Positions 38,963 through 48,054 of a stretch of 50,621 bases of DNA are shown here, one piece after another (positions within the stretch are counted from its first letter, which is position 1; every line of letters starts with the position of its first letter). Where the stretch lies: positions 1 to 50,621 of the IMG/VR virus record IMGVR_UViG_3300024255_000038; one strand, written 5' to 3'. Origin of the DNA: a virus. The translations under genes and the position numbers were made by a program. Under the pieces are notes generated by a model, which made no database searches, had not been told where the DNA came from, and saw only the letters and a program-made list of their open reading frames with translations.

Positions 38963-39660
38963 AGTATCATAATACAAGGTTGATCTATGCCATCGTAATC
39001 GTGAGGACAATCACATTCCTCGTCACACCATTCCATGGCACGAGAAATTGTAGGAAACTCACAGATAAAGATCTTTTTGATCGCCTTTGCAATATCCATG
39101 TGCTCTTTCTGAGTACCGTTAGCAGATCTCAGAGAAATATAATGGATCCAATTTCTGAGATTGCCCGTCATGTACATTTTGGTTGGTACGCATAAAGGAA
39201 GCACATTTCTGGCACATTCCTTTGCAATATTGTCATCTAGCATCTGCTGATACAGATCCATCCCTTGCTGGAAGTGGTGTTGCATCAAGATTTCATACTT
39301 TTGCTTCTTAAAAGGATCAACATCATCAATAGAATTCTGACGATTCTTGGTATCCTGACTACGAAGTTCTGGAAGAGGAATCTTATCAAAACCTAGCAGA
39401 GATGAATCTGCATAGCGTTGCGAAAATTCCTGGAATGTAAATGAACGGTGCCTCAGGATCTGAGCCGCGATTGCTCTAGTTGTGTTAATTTCAACTGTTA
39501 GTGTAGCTTGCTCAAACACACTCCAGTGTCCATGTTTAATACAGTATTTTAGAAGTCCCTCAACCTTAGGATTTTCTTGGTTTGCGGGATTGCTTACTCG
39601 TGCAATGTACCCAATAGTCTTTTCTGCGTCTGGAGTGACAGCAATCTTACATACTTTCAT
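38959..39660 (-). CDS. thyX: Flavin-dependent thymidylate synthase
   Basis: 233 residues. The ThyX motif RHRSFTFQEFSQRY (RHRx7S) is at about 72-85; EQATLTVEINTTRAIAAQIL precedes it, and ARNVLPLCVPTKMYMTGNLR with the NWIHYISLR helix follows. Makes dTMP from dUMP using FADH2 and methylene-tetrahydrofolate. The C-terminus carries a Cys-rich tail (WCDEECDCPHDYDG) beyond the usual end. Confidence 0.95.
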   Translation of the reverse strand: MKVCKIAVTPDAEKTIGYIARVSNPANQENPKVEGLLKYCIKHGHWSVFEQATLTVEINTTRAIAAQILRHRSFTFQEFSQRYADSSLLGFDKIPLPELRSQDTKNRQNSIDDVDPFKKQKYEILMQHHFQQGMDLYQQMLDDNIAKECARNVLPLCVPTKMYMTGNLRNWIHYISLRSANGTQKEHMDIAKAIKKIFICEFPTISRAMEWCDEECDCPHDYDGIDQPCIMIL

Positions 39661-39669
39661 GATTTAACG

Positions 39670-39927
39670 TTACTTAAACAAAATACGACATACCCAACAC
39701 AGTGCAAATGACTGGAGATATCCAATGGCTGCTAATCCCGTGAATGGAATCAACCAGTTCAATAATAGCATAGCCACGAGTGGAGACACAAACAAATCAA
39801 ACAACATTTTGATGATTTGTTTGGCATTTTCTTCACGCTTCTCCTTTTCAACTAACTCATGTAGTCTTGCTTCAGCTTCTTCATCTTGCTGCTCTGCGAC
39901 TTTTTTTGAGTTGAAATAGACACTCAT
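39670..39927 (-). CDS. Small membrane protein, 85 aa
   Basis: The start at 39927 (MSVYFNSKKVAEQQ) overlaps the upstream stop (ATGA). A charged coiled-coil segment (EAEARLHELVEKEKREENAK) is followed by two hydrophobic helices (LFDLFVSPLVAMLLLNWLIP and GLAAIGYLQSFALCWVCRIL). Topology suggests a membrane hairpin with a cytoplasmic coil. Could act in lysis (holin-like) or in host membrane remodelling; not established. Confidence 0.65.
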   Translation of the reverse strand: MSVYFNSKKVAEQQDEEAEARLHELVEKEKREENAKQIIKMLFDLFVSPLVAMLLLNWLIPFTGLAAIGYLQSFALCWVCRILFK

Positions 39928-40202
39928 TTTTTCGGTTTTGGTTTCTGAGGATCTTCCCATAGTCTTGGACTTACCGTACCTGCTGCTTGACTGAATGTTT
40001 TGAAATTTTCTTTGTATTGATCCCAGTAATGATCAAATATGTCAACTTGTTTTTGTGCTAACACAAGGTCAAATTCAACTACTCCCTCGTTTACATACTC
40101 TACGAGATATGCTGTACAAGGGAGAGTTTTATCATTCGCTAGTAAGGGATCACATTTTTCACGAAGAATCGTGATTTTAGTGCTCAACTTCGCTCCCCCC
40201 AT
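39924..40202 (-). CDS. Hypothetical protein, 92 aa
   Basis: MGGAKLSTKITILREKCDPL then LAQKQVDIFDHYWDQYKENF and a Lys/Pro tail (EDPQKPKPKK). Overlaps the upstream gene by 19 nt and the downstream gene by 4 nt. A conserved type of small protein in these phages; function unknown. Confidence 0.65.
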   Translation of the reverse strand: MGGAKLSTKITILREKCDPLLANDKTLPCTAYLVEYVNEGVVEFDLVLAQKQVDIFDHYWDQYKENFKTFSQAAGTVSPRLWEDPQKPKPKK

Positions 40203-40639
40203 TCAATTCTAGGGAATGCTTCTTTTACCACTGCTGCAGTGATACGATACTTAGATTGAAGGTCTTTGTCTTTAGCCAAAACAATTACTTCTGCTTCACT
40301 CTCATGCAGTCCTTCAAGCATTTGAATGAATAGGGTCTCTTTCTTCATCATAGGTAGTCTATCATCACCACCCTTAAAAAATCGGTACAGTTTTCTATAC
40401 TCTTTAGCGAGTCTAGTATGTTCTGTACCTGCAGGTGCGTCATTAACCGTATAGGGAACTTCCCCTTCAGGCATGACAGAGATCAAACTCTCGTCATAGT
40501 TTATAATAAGAATTGCACGGAGAGCATTTGTATTGTATGTTCTTAGCAAATCAATTTTTTCTGCCTTTGTCTTAGCATTGGAGACCTTTTTCAGTACCTC
40601 ACTAATCAACAAAGTATTCACATCAGTTTTTCGTGCCAT
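40184..40639 (-). CDS. Conserved phage protein, 151 aa (DUF6433-like)
   Basis: MARKTDVNTLLISEVLKKVS, then LRTYNTNALRAILIINYDES, then KGGDDRLPMMKKETLFIQML and VIVLAKDKDLQSKYRITAAV. All-helical by appearance. I associate it with DUF6433, a family of T4-like cyanophages, from memory of its pattern. No catalytic motif is visible. Confidence 0.65.
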   Translation of the reverse strand: MARKTDVNTLLISEVLKKVSNAKTKAEKIDLLRTYNTNALRAILIINYDESLISVMPEGEVPYTVNDAPAGTEHTRLAKEYRKLYRFFKGGDDRLPMMKKETLFIQMLEGLHESEAEVIVLAKDKDLQSKYRITAAVVKEAFPRIEWGERS

Positions 40640-40650
40640 GGTTTTAATAA

Positions 40651-40884
40651 TTAGTCATCGTCTTCTTGTTCAATTTCATCCCAAACATCAAAGTTGGGTC
40701 TAATGTAGATTAACTCATCTTGTAGAATATTACCGTTTTCATCTAGCATTTCTGGATGAGTGACTGACTTAGCATATGCGGCGTTTTCAATGAAATCTTC
40801 TACATATCCTTTTGCCAACCAGGAGACGGTAATCCCCAAAATAAACGCTCCGATTGTTACCAGAGTCATTAACGCGATTAACAT
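40651..40884 (-). CDS. Single-pass membrane protein, 77 aa
   Basis: The N-terminal segment LIALMTLVTIGAFILGITVS is one membrane helix; the rest is acidic and soluble (MLDENGNILQDELIYIRP, EIEQEDDD). A ribosome site AGGGGG precedes the ATG. The C-terminus probably faces the cytoplasm or periplasm depending on orientation. An ACTAAATA octamer lies 63 nt upstream, too far for confidence. Confidence 0.7.
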   Translation of the reverse strand: MLIALMTLVTIGAFILGITVSWLAKGYVEDFIENAAYAKSVTHPEMLDENGNILQDELIYIRPNFDVWDEIEQEDDD

Positions 40885-40960
40885 GGTTCCCCCTTAATTT
40901 AATTTTGTTGATCTGGAACCTATCCTCCTAAGTGTTAAGTTAGAAGTATTTAGTGCTATT

Positions 40961-41203
40961 TTAGATGAGTTTGTTCTCTCTCAAATATTGAATTGAGTCA
41001 CTACATCCACCCAATTTCTTTTCGTTCATTAGCACTTGGGGGAAAGTTGCACCTTTACCAAATTCTTGATAGAACTTTTCTCGGTCAAAATGTTCTCCAA
41101 GTTTATATTCTTGGAAACTCTTATTTTTAGCAGTTAGAACTTGTTTGACTTTATCGCAATAGGGGCATCCACTGCGGGTGTAAACAGCAAAATTCATAGT
41201 CAT
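40961..41203 (-). CDS. Glutaredoxin
   Basis: 80 residues (or 78 from the second ATG). MNFAVYTRSGCPYCDKVKQV contains the CPYC active site near residue 13; ATFPQVLMNEKKLGG holds the conserved cis-Pro and the GG. It supplies electrons, most likely to ribonucleotide reductase (the role of T4 nrdC-type proteins). A weak TTGACA-N17-TAATCT sequence lies upstream at 41243-41271. Confidence 0.9.
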   Translation of the reverse strand: MTMNFAVYTRSGCPYCDKVKQVLTAKNKSFQEYKLGEHFDREKFYQEFGKGATFPQVLMNEKKLGGCSDSIQYLRENKLI

Positions 41204-41245
41204 TCTTGAGGGTTGAGCATCAGATTCCGTAACCTATATATCAGA

Positions 41246-41419
41246 TTAACACACCTGGGATTCTTTGTCAATTATCCATGTGGGGGGATGAAAATTACAG
41301 TACTCATTAAAAGTGATTTTCATCTCCTTTTCGGTCAAATTGCAGTGTCTTGCTGCTTTCGGTAAATTCCATTTAGCAGAGAATAGCATCTCCATGGACT
41401 CTCGTGTTTCAATTCTCAT
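41246..41419 (-). CDS. Small protein with possible helix-turn-helix, 57 aa
   Basis: ATG 41419 to TAA 41246. MRIETRESMEMLFSAKWNLP then KAARHCNLTEKEMKITFNEY has the spacing of a Fis-type helix-turn-helix (helix, turn at HCNL, second helix). It fills the stretch between glutaredoxin and the 69-aa gene. DNA binding is a guess. Confidence 0.55.
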   Translation of the reverse strand: MRIETRESMEMLFSAKWNLPKAARHCNLTEKEMKITFNEYCNFHPPTWIIDKESQVC

Positions 41420-41492
41420 AAAAACCTATAGAAGTCATTTTTTGGCGGCCTTTTTTTTCCGACTTTCTGGGAAATAAAAGGTGAATTTCGTT

Positions 41493-41702
41493 TTAGGACT
41501 CAATTGTTTTGTTGAACTGCTTGCGACACTTCTTAAGTTCTTTCAGTTCATCCTTGATCATTTGGTAAGCATCTTCGGGAGAGATTCGTCTTGACATCTC
41601 CATGGCAATAGTATACTCAACTCTAGTACCGAAGTGTTTCAGTGCTTCTTCAAATGAATTTAGTTCTTCATACATCTTTTTTATCCAGCGTTGAAGCTTC
41701 AT
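41493..41702 (-). CDS. Hypothetical helical protein, 69 aa
   Basis: MKLQRWIKKMYEELNSFEEA then MEMSRRISPEDAYQMIKDEL and KKCRKQFNKTIES. Helical and basic. Overlaps the preceding gene by 35 nt. Followed by a T-rich stretch (41440-41460) that is not a clear terminator. Confidence 0.6.
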   Translation of the reverse strand: MKLQRWIKKMYEELNSFEEALKHFGTRVEYTIAMEMSRRISPEDAYQMIKDELKELKKCRKQFNKTIES

Positions 41703-41967
41703 AGAGTCCAGAACGATAATATTTTTGAGTCTTCTTCATCTTGCGAACGAAAGTCTTTTCGTTCATGTTCTGTCTTTGTTGAAAGATCTTATTCAATGAT
41801 GTCAATTCATCAATAGTCTTTCTCAACTGTCGTTCTGATTTTTTCTGCTTCATTGGTTGTACTAAATCATCTTCAGTACCCAAAGGTTCAAACTCTGCAG
41901 CGTCTCCATCAATCATGTCCTGAACTTCTTCAGGCAATTGGTCTTTAGGAATTTTTGGTAGGTCCAT
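41668..41967 (-). CDS. Hypothetical protein, 99 aa
   Basis: An acidic Pro-rich N-terminus (MDLPKIPKDQLPEEVQDMID) is followed by a basic helical half (KQKKSERQLRKTIDELTSLN, KTFVRKMKKTQKYYRSG). The start overlaps the stop of the giant structural gene by one base (41967), so it is translationally coupled to a late gene. Unknown role. Confidence 0.6.
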   Translation of the reverse strand: MDLPKIPKDQLPEEVQDMIDGDAAEFEPLGTEDDLVQPMKQKKSERQLRKTIDELTSLNKIFQQRQNMNEKTFVRKMKKTQKYYRSGLYEASTLDKKDV

Positions 41968-44900
41968 TATAGTCTAGGTTCAAATCTACATGTGATCAGT
42001 TTTACTCTTTGTTGACTGGTGTCACTTACGATTTCAAATTTGGTAGTAGTGTCTTCACCAGCATTAGCGGCGTTGCCCTCCTCAACAAAGAATTGTATGC
42101 TTGACTGAGGATTTATGTCAGCATCTAAACTGGAATCTGCAACAGACCAGTTTGAACGGTAGGAATTGATTATTTCCGTCCCGTCCACTATAACACGAAC
42201 CCTAAAGGATCCGCAAGAGCCACCTTGAGATCCTCCAAGGTGAACCAGTCTACATCCATTGTTATCTGGGATTTTCACGTATTGAATTCCAGATGTTGAG
42301 GTGCTATCAGTATAAGAAGAGCATCCACTACTAGCATAACCTGTTGGACGGTGAACAACTTCAAGTGTTTCACCTGTATTGAATACAATTGTATTCACAC
42401 CTGGAATAGGATCATTAGCAGTTACTTGATCACCTTCTTTGTATAGATACACTCCAATACCCTGTCTAGTATTAAATATCTCTCCAGCACTGTTGTCAAT
42501 TGTAGTTGTAACTGTTCCCAATTTAATTGGATTAGGACTATAGGGGTAACCAGGAATAGACAGAGTATCACCAGCAGCATAACCAGTGCCACCACTTACT
42601 ACATTATTAATTCTCAACCTTGTATCATAGTCACTAGACCCGTCTTGAATTGCTTGTATAGTAATGTTCAAAACCATACCCGAACCAGAACCACCACCCA
42701 TGGTAAAGTCTTGAGTAATTACCTGACCATTACTTGTAAATCCAAAGGCATTGCCGTCTTTATTCTCAACAAACTCACCGATCTGAACACCAACATATTC
42801 GTTTTCTCTGTTCTCAATCTGGAACATATCAGGTATTCCACCAGTAGATTGAACCTGACCAGAGACCTGTGTAATCTTAAACTCTGCGTTGCAATCGTTA
42901 CCATCTAGGTCAAAGAAACACAACTTCTTATTGTTATTTTGTACTGCATACCCACCGTATCCATCACCACCACCAATAGTTAATGTCTCTGTGACAGGTG
43001 CTGATACTGATATAGTCTTAGTTTTCTTACCATCTCTACCATTAGCAGTCCAAGTTTTTCCACCAATTGAAAGAGAATCAATAGCAGTACCTGCAGTATC
43101 AGGATTGTCATCCCATTCCATCTCCAATGTAATGCTAACGTTCTGGGATCCAGAGACCACTAGATTAGCATTAGAGTCCCATACTGCTTCAGCAGCACCT
43201 CCCGCAGCAATGGGTGCCTCCTGGCCTGTGCTGCTGATGCGTATGCCCCATCCACCAGGGTTCCTATCCCAATCATAGAATCCATTGTCAACATTGGTAC
43301 ACCTAACAGTCATGGTTCTGACACCACTAGTGACAGCATGAGTGAATATTGTAGGAGCAGAAGCAAAATCATTGAAGACTCTAATGACATTACTACCGTC
43401 AAGAATCATCTCACCATCAATCTCAATCGTAGTACGGTTATCTGATGATACCTCAAAGACATAGTTACCAGAGACTGGGAAGTTTATATTATAACGAATG
43501 TCCTGCTCCTCATCAGGCAACACGCACTCCTTATTATTAACCCAAACCATATAATTATTTGCCCAAGTTGACCAGGCAGGATGATCAACAGCAAACGTTT
43601 CTGGTTCAGTCTTATTAGCGACCACATATTTTTGAGCCTGAGTTGTTCCAAAGGTCTCAAAAATATTGAGCATTATAGTGCCATAAGTTATGGGATCATA
43701 CCCGCCTTTGTTATTCTGAGGCAACATACTAAAACTTAATTGATTTGAATCAAATAATTGCTGAATCCAAGCACCAGTTCCAGAGGAACTTAGTTCTGCC
43801 TTGGAAAGATTTCCATCAAATCCCAAACCAGAAGGAAGTTCTAACACATACGATTTAAATCCAATCCACCCTGGAGGTTTACTAATAAAATTAATACTTT
43901 GGATCCACATCTTAGCATCATTAAGATCAAACTGATTCGCTCTTGGATCACCACCAGCACCAAATCGTGATCCGATTACAACTTGCAATGCCCCACCTTC
44001 TAAACTAAAAGAGGTATAGATTGGACCATCTGCTGAGTCTTGAGGGGCACCAGGTTGACGGATACCTGCAAATAGTGTGCGATGAGCAACCTCTAATTCC
44101 ATCTCACTATTTTTACCTCTAGTCCATACCATTTCAGAGTATGCATCCTTACCATAGATAGGACCATTACCATTGTTCTGAGCATAGTCTACAAGATCAA
44201 ATCCAATGCCAGATATAACACACCCCATACCAACTGGATTTCCTCGCCAAGATGTAGAGGCAGGACCGTTAGATACTGTGAACTCAAACCTCTTCCAACC
44301 TGCTTCTGTAAATGTAATGCTAGCAGTAGCAGGTGCAGTACTCATGTTATTACCCGCATCAAAGACTGGAATATTAGTCCCCTCTGCACCAGAGAATGTA
44401 AATGTTCCACCATCATCCATACCATACTCAACAGTATGAGTACCAACGTTGGTAACATACACTAACATCTGCCATGGCCATGTTTTAGTACCAGCAATGT
44501 ATGGTGAAGGAGACACTGCCTTTTCTGTTATCCAACTGTTCCAAGGATTAGGAGCATCGTGCCCGATGCCAGCATAATAGGACTTGTATAGAGTCTTACT
44601 ACTAGTCAGTCTTTCATTACTTTCATTTGTTCCAATTCCAGCATTAGCACTCTGGATAACCTCAGCCAACTCAGAAATATTATTATCAAAGTTTTCATCT
44701 GGCCAGAAACCTAGACAATAAAACTCATCAAACTCTGGACCTTGATATGGGTCTGGAATAAATTTTCTTTTATACTTATCTGCTAGTCTATCTACAAATT
44801 TATAACAATCATCTCCAACACAGTTGGGGTCTGGTAATTCTACTGGACTTCCGTCAATAAAATTAATGTACTGTGCTTTACAATCAAAATATTCTTGTGT

Positions 44901-45281
44901 CTCATAATTATATTTGCATATCATCCCATCAATTATGGTGATAATAAAATCATCAACGTCAACAAGTCCTGGAGTGGGGAACATAGGTCCCCAAGGTTCG
45001 CGATCATCATCGTCATCACGTACTACAAAATCACCTCGTACTCTTCCTGCATTGCCAAAGAAATCTGGATCACAGATTGGACCCATGTAACTTGCATCAA
45101 TTACTCTGATGGGAGAGTACTTCCCTTCAGTCAAGTCTCTTATAGTACTGACAGGAATTCCTATCTGCTCAACTTGAGCACCCTCAGGATTATTTACACT
45201 ACCAGGTGGACCCGACTGAACTACAACTGCAGCTAAGGGATCACAGATCGGTCCAAATTGTCCTAGTGGAGTATAGGTCAC
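41967..45281 (-). CDS. Large fibre-like structural protein with PA14-like segment
   Basis: 1104 residues. The N-terminus has two GPICDP copies (about 10 and 70). About 590-690 reads NINFPVSGNYVFEVSSDNRT, TIEIDGEMILDGSN and SGVRTMTVRCTNV, a PA14-like carbohydrate-binding pattern. The C-terminal third is beta-rich (DNNGCRLVHLGGSQGGSCGS). It probably contributes to host-surface recognition. Late promoter AATAAATA 14 nt upstream. Large lengths of this kind are typical of cyanophage fibres. Confidence 0.75.
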   Translation of the reverse strand: MTYTPLGQFGPICDPLAAVVVQSGPPGSVNNPEGAQVEQIGIPVSTIRDLTEGKYSPIRVIDASYMGPICDPDFFGNAGRVRGDFVVRDDDDDREPWGPMFPTPGLVDVDDFIITIIDGMICKYNYETQEYFDCKAQYINFIDGSPVELPDPNCVGDDCYKFVDRLADKYKRKFIPDPYQGPEFDEFYCLGFWPDENFDNNISELAEVIQSANAGIGTNESNERLTSSKTLYKSYYAGIGHDAPNPWNSWITEKAVSPSPYIAGTKTWPWQMLVYVTNVGTHTVEYGMDDGGTFTFSGAEGTNIPVFDAGNNMSTAPATASITFTEAGWKRFEFTVSNGPASTSWRGNPVGMGCVISGIGFDLVDYAQNNGNGPIYGKDAYSEMVWTRGKNSEMELEVAHRTLFAGIRQPGAPQDSADGPIYTSFSLEGGALQVVIGSRFGAGGDPRANQFDLNDAKMWIQSINFISKPPGWIGFKSYVLELPSGLGFDGNLSKAELSSSGTGAWIQQLFDSNQLSFSMLPQNNKGGYDPITYGTIMLNIFETFGTTQAQKYVVANKTEPETFAVDHPAWSTWANNYMVWVNNKECVLPDEEQDIRYNINFPVSGNYVFEVSSDNRTTIEIDGEMILDGSNVIRVFNDFASAPTIFTHAVTSGVRTMTVRCTNVDNGFYDWDRNPGGWGIRISSTGQEAPIAAGGAAEAVWDSNANLVVSGSQNVSITLEMEWDDNPDTAGTAIDSLSIGGKTWTANGRDGKKTKTISVSAPVTETLTIGGGDGYGGYAVQNNNKKLCFFDLDGNDCNAEFKITQVSGQVQSTGGIPDMFQIENRENEYVGVQIGEFVENKDGNAFGFTSNGQVITQDFTMGGGSGSGMVLNITIQAIQDGSSDYDTRLRINNVVSGGTGYAAGDTLSIPGYPYSPNPIKLGTVTTTIDNSAGEIFNTRQGIGVYLYKEGDQVTANDPIPGVNTIVFNTGETLEVVHRPTGYASSGCSSYTDSTSTSGIQYVKIPDNNGCRLVHLGGSQGGSCGSFRVRVIVDGTEIINSYRSNWSVADSSLDADINPQSSIQFFVEEGNAANAGEDTTTKFEIVSDTSQQRVKLITCRFEPRL

Positions 45282-45294
45282 AAACTTTTAGAAG

Positions 45295-45302
45295 TATTTA
45301 TT
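45295..45302 (-). promoter_or_regulatory. Late promoter AATAAATA
   Basis: NATAAATA 14 nt before the ATG at 45281; the stop TAA of the upstream oxygenase is inside it. Confidence 0.7.
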
Positions 45303-45954
45303 CCTTATGACTTGGTGCTGTTGCAACCTTTGATAACTGACTATAGCATAGTCTCACATCATCACCAATGTATGCAGTGTGAGGCATCATAGAATTGTAT
45401 ACAGTAATAGTATTTTTCTTGCAAGGTGCTTCACCAATATATTCAAACCCCCAACTCTCTATGTAATCAATTCCAAAATTCTCCCAAGCATACTCCATCT
45501 CTGTCTGCAATTCATGGAGATATCTTTTCTTATCACATGATGGTTTCATCAAATCTTTTAGCATAGTAAATCTATTATCCTTCCACTGATCCTTAAAGTT
45601 AAAGAATCTAGTTGACCTTTGCCCTACAGGTTGATCCTGAAGCCAAAGGTTACCTACCATACCAGGTCCATCAATGTGTGGTAAGTGAGAAAACCTCCAT
45701 GTCTTATGTCGGATCTTATCATAGTAATTACCCCAATTCTTTCTACCGATATTGGGTACACCGTCCATAAGATCTTCTACTGTATCACCAACAAACTTTT
45801 CAATATCTATATCAACTTCCCATGCCTTAAAAGGATTACAGTCTGTTGGATTACTAAATGGTTCGGGCACAAACTCAGGACAATTATCTAATTGTAATGT
45901 ATGGTATCCAAAATCCTCAGTGAGTTGTGTCCACTCAACCCCACAAATCTCCAT
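45298..45954 (-). CDS. 2OG-Fe(II) oxygenase-like protein
   Basis: 218 residues from ATG 45954 (MEICGVEWTQLTEDFG); an upstream ATG at 45981 adds nine residues but overlaps the neighbour more. RFSHLPHIDGPGMVGNLWLQ (HxD), then TITVYNSMMPHTAYIGDDVR (distal His, Arg). The pattern is that of the beta-helix oxygenases. Paired head-to-tail with another oxygenase and placed between fibre genes; substrate may be a virion protein, but that is inference. Confidence 0.7.
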   Translation of the reverse strand: MEICGVEWTQLTEDFGYHTLQLDNCPEFVPEPFSNPTDCNPFKAWEVDIDIEKFVGDTVEDLMDGVPNIGRKNWGNYYDKIRHKTWRFSHLPHIDGPGMVGNLWLQDQPVGQRSTRFFNFKDQWKDNRFTMLKDLMKPSCDKKRYLHELQTEMEYAWENFGIDYIESWGFEYIGEAPCKKNTITVYNSMMPHTAYIGDDVRLCYSQLSKVATAPSHKE

Positions 45955-46600
45955 TCTGATCTCTCCATGATGACGATGCAATGTTAACCTCTCCCTCAGG
46001 GGGATCTTTAATAAAGAGGTTCCATGAAATACTTATACGATCACCCTCTTGGTAGTGTGGTTCTACAAAGTGCGGCAACCAAGAAGAGAATGCTATCCCA
46101 GTTCCTACAATAGGATTCTTATAAAACATCTGAGAACCCTCCAAACGAGAACCTTGTGCTCCTCCTCGGGGATCAGGAACTGCAAATCTTCCTTCATTTT
46201 CAGGTAGTTCTGGACTGTCTACCCAATATACACCACTAATATCTGAGTTGGGATGGGTGTGATAGTTACTATAACTATATTGACCCAGTACTAGAGCCCA
46301 ACATTTAATTCTTACTTGAGATTCTGGTGGGAGACTTTGACCTCCCATCAATCCATAGTGATACTTATTAGATACACCAAGTATCATACTACGAAGTTCT
46401 TTAGACCATTCATAGTCTAAGTATGCAAGATCATCTCTAGAGTGCCAAGCAGTATTCCCTTTAACAGAAAAAGAGGGCAACTCTGGTGAAGATGCTCTCT
46501 CTTTTTTTAGATATTCAACAATTTCTTTGTTGAATATCTCTGCTCTAGGATTTTGAAACTCAATAATATTTGTAGTAAATAACGAAATTGTTCCAAACAT
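45935..46600 (-). CDS. 2OG-Fe(II) oxygenase, Oxy_5 type
   Basis: 221 residues. YSNYHTHPNSDISGVYWVDS and EGRFAVPDPRGGAQGS, then GIAFSSWLPHFVEPHYQEGD and RISISWNLFIKD: complete Oxy_5 layout. It lies just upstream of another oxygenase (20-nt overlap) and 5 nt downstream of the 140-aa gene. Confidence 0.85.
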   Translation of the reverse strand: MFGTISLFTTNIIEFQNPRAEIFNKEIVEYLKKERASSPELPSFSVKGNTAWHSRDDLAYLDYEWSKELRSMILGVSNKYHYGLMGGQSLPPESQVRIKCWALVLGQYSYSNYHTHPNSDISGVYWVDSPELPENEGRFAVPDPRGGAQGSRLEGSQMFYKNPIVGTGIAFSSWLPHFVEPHYQEGDRISISWNLFIKDPPEGEVNIASSSWRDQNGDLWG

Positions 46601-46605
46601 GTATG

Positions 46606-47028
46606 TTAACTAGGAAGTTCAGGGAATGATGTGGTGCCACCCTCGTTAGTGTTGGGTGGTTCATCCCATTCAGGATACGAAACACCTTCTGGTTTAGGAT
46701 ACTTTGCCTTAACTGCTGCAACCTTATCAATGATTGCTTCCATCTTAGCACCGATGTCAATACCTGCTGCCTTGAGAGTTGCTGCCATGTCCGTCAGAGC
46801 ATGAATCTGTGCTGGTTCAGAAGGATAATATTTTCTCCTGGTGCCTGTGAGCACGGCCAGATCTGTATTCTCTCTTGCCGCATGGACATCGGGTTCTGGT
46901 TGTGATTCCAACCAATAATCATACTCTTCTTGAGAGATTGGTGCATCACCTGATTGTGATGCCTCAATCATAGTTTCCCTAGGGAAAATATTCTCGTAGT
47001 ATGCTCTTTTTTCTGCGCTAATAGCCAT
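46606..47028 (-). CDS. Possible fibre-assembly protein, 140 aa
   Basis: MAISAEKRAYYENIFPRETM then SQEEYDYWLESQPEPDVHAA and ARENTDLAVLTGTRRKYYPS, with a helical C-terminal half (LTDMAATLKAAGIDIGAKME) and a Pro-rich end. It directly follows the adhesin-like gene, the usual place of a tail-fibre chaperone. The sequence itself is not recognised. Confidence 0.5.
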   Translation of the reverse strand: MAISAEKRAYYENIFPRETMIEASQSGDAPISQEEYDYWLESQPEPDVHAARENTDLAVLTGTRRKYYPSEPAQIHALTDMAATLKAAGIDIGAKMEAIIDKVAAVKAKYPKPEGVSYPEWDEPPNTNEGGTTSFPELPS

Positions 47029-47049
47029 TGTAGTAGAATCTCCTTTAAA

Positions 47050-48021
47050 TTACCAAGAACCAGACCATTCTTTTGCTTCGGCTCCAGCAATACCGAAGAC
47101 CGAGATGATTGTGTTAGTACCAGTTGAGCAGGCACGAATACTGTTACCATCTTGGTGACCCATTCTGAAACCAGAGATCGGATATCCTGTACCAGATTGA
47201 GTGGCACCAGTCCACTGACAACCCTGCCAACCAGTACCACAATTCTGCTGAGACCAGTAGTTGTAGTTGCAATACATGTTCCAGTAGTTGGTGTTATTGC
47301 TGTTGGGGGTGTTAGACATCATAACCTCACCCTGATAACCACTCTCACCCGTTGGATTTACACGGTAAGAGTTGTTGTTAACAACAGTAATAGGCCAGTA
47401 AGAGTTATTCTGTGAGTTCTGTCTAGATCCACCATCATTGGAGTGCCACCATTCTCCAGAGAAATAGTAACCACTAGTGGAAATATTATTATCTGCTCTC
47501 CAATATCTCAACCAGAAACGGTCAGTACCATTCGGGTCAGAGGTAGTGATGTAGAATTTATATTGATAGTAGTCGTGGTTTGTATATGTTGTACCCCATC
47601 TAGCATTCCAGGTGTTCCATGCACCAGTTCTTGCAGACATGTGGTAAAGCATTTGCTTACCACCAACAGCATACCAACCGTCGCGACCACCATCACCAGA
47701 CTGAGAAACATCAAAGTAACTTTCTAAAGTAGATTGCTCAGTATTATAACGGATAGTAGCATCACGGTTCCAGGTACTGTCGTTAGCAGGACGCTGCGAT
47801 CTATTTCCTCTAGAGACCTGCAACCCTTCGGTGCCAGCACCTGTATCTTCATCTGCACCTACAGATTCCCATTCGGAACCTGTGTAAACTTGAAGTTTGC
47901 TTTCGGTAGTGTTGTAAATTACCAGTCCTGTGGTGCCAGCTGGCCTGTTTGAATTTGTATATTGTGGGTACTGTACGCCATCACCCGTGACGTTAACCTT
48001 TCCTACATTTAGTTGGGACAT
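47050..48021 (-). CDS. Tail fibre/adhesin-like protein
   Basis: 323 residues. MSQLNVGKVNVTGDGVQYPQ and PAGTTGLVIYNTTESKLQVY, then GSEWESVGADED: the attachment and connector phrases seen in cyanophage fibres. A second connector follows (NRDATIRYNTEQSTLESYFD). The C-terminal 200 residues are very rich in Trp, Tyr, Asn and Gly (NYWNMYCNYNYWSQQNCGTG), like receptor-binding tips. Perfect TATAAATA 34 nt upstream. Confidence 0.8.
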   Translation of the reverse strand: MSQLNVGKVNVTGDGVQYPQYTNSNRPAGTTGLVIYNTTESKLQVYTGSEWESVGADEDTGAGTEGLQVSRGNRSQRPANDSTWNRDATIRYNTEQSTLESYFDVSQSGDGGRDGWYAVGGKQMLYHMSARTGAWNTWNARWGTTYTNHDYYQYKFYITTSDPNGTDRFWLRYWRADNNISTSGYYFSGEWWHSNDGGSRQNSQNNSYWPITVVNNNSYRVNPTGESGYQGEVMMSNTPNSNNTNYWNMYCNYNYWSQQNCGTGWQGCQWTGATQSGTGYPISGFRMGHQDGNSIRACSTGTNTIISVFGIAGAEAKEWSGSW

Positions 48022-48054
48022 GGAATACTAATTTCACTAGGACTTCTCTGAATT

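Noticed and set aside
40947-40954. ACTAAATA as a late promoter for the membrane protein at 40651
   Set aside because: 63 nt from the start codon, far outside the 13-34 nt range seen elsewhere.
41243-41271. TTGACA-N17-TAATCT as a promoter for glutaredoxin
   Set aside because: The -35 is perfect but the -10 matches only three consensus bases, and the element lies inside coding sequence; kept only as a remark.
41440-41470. Terminator after the 69-aa gene
   Set aside because: T-rich with GGCGGCC, but no stem long enough was found.
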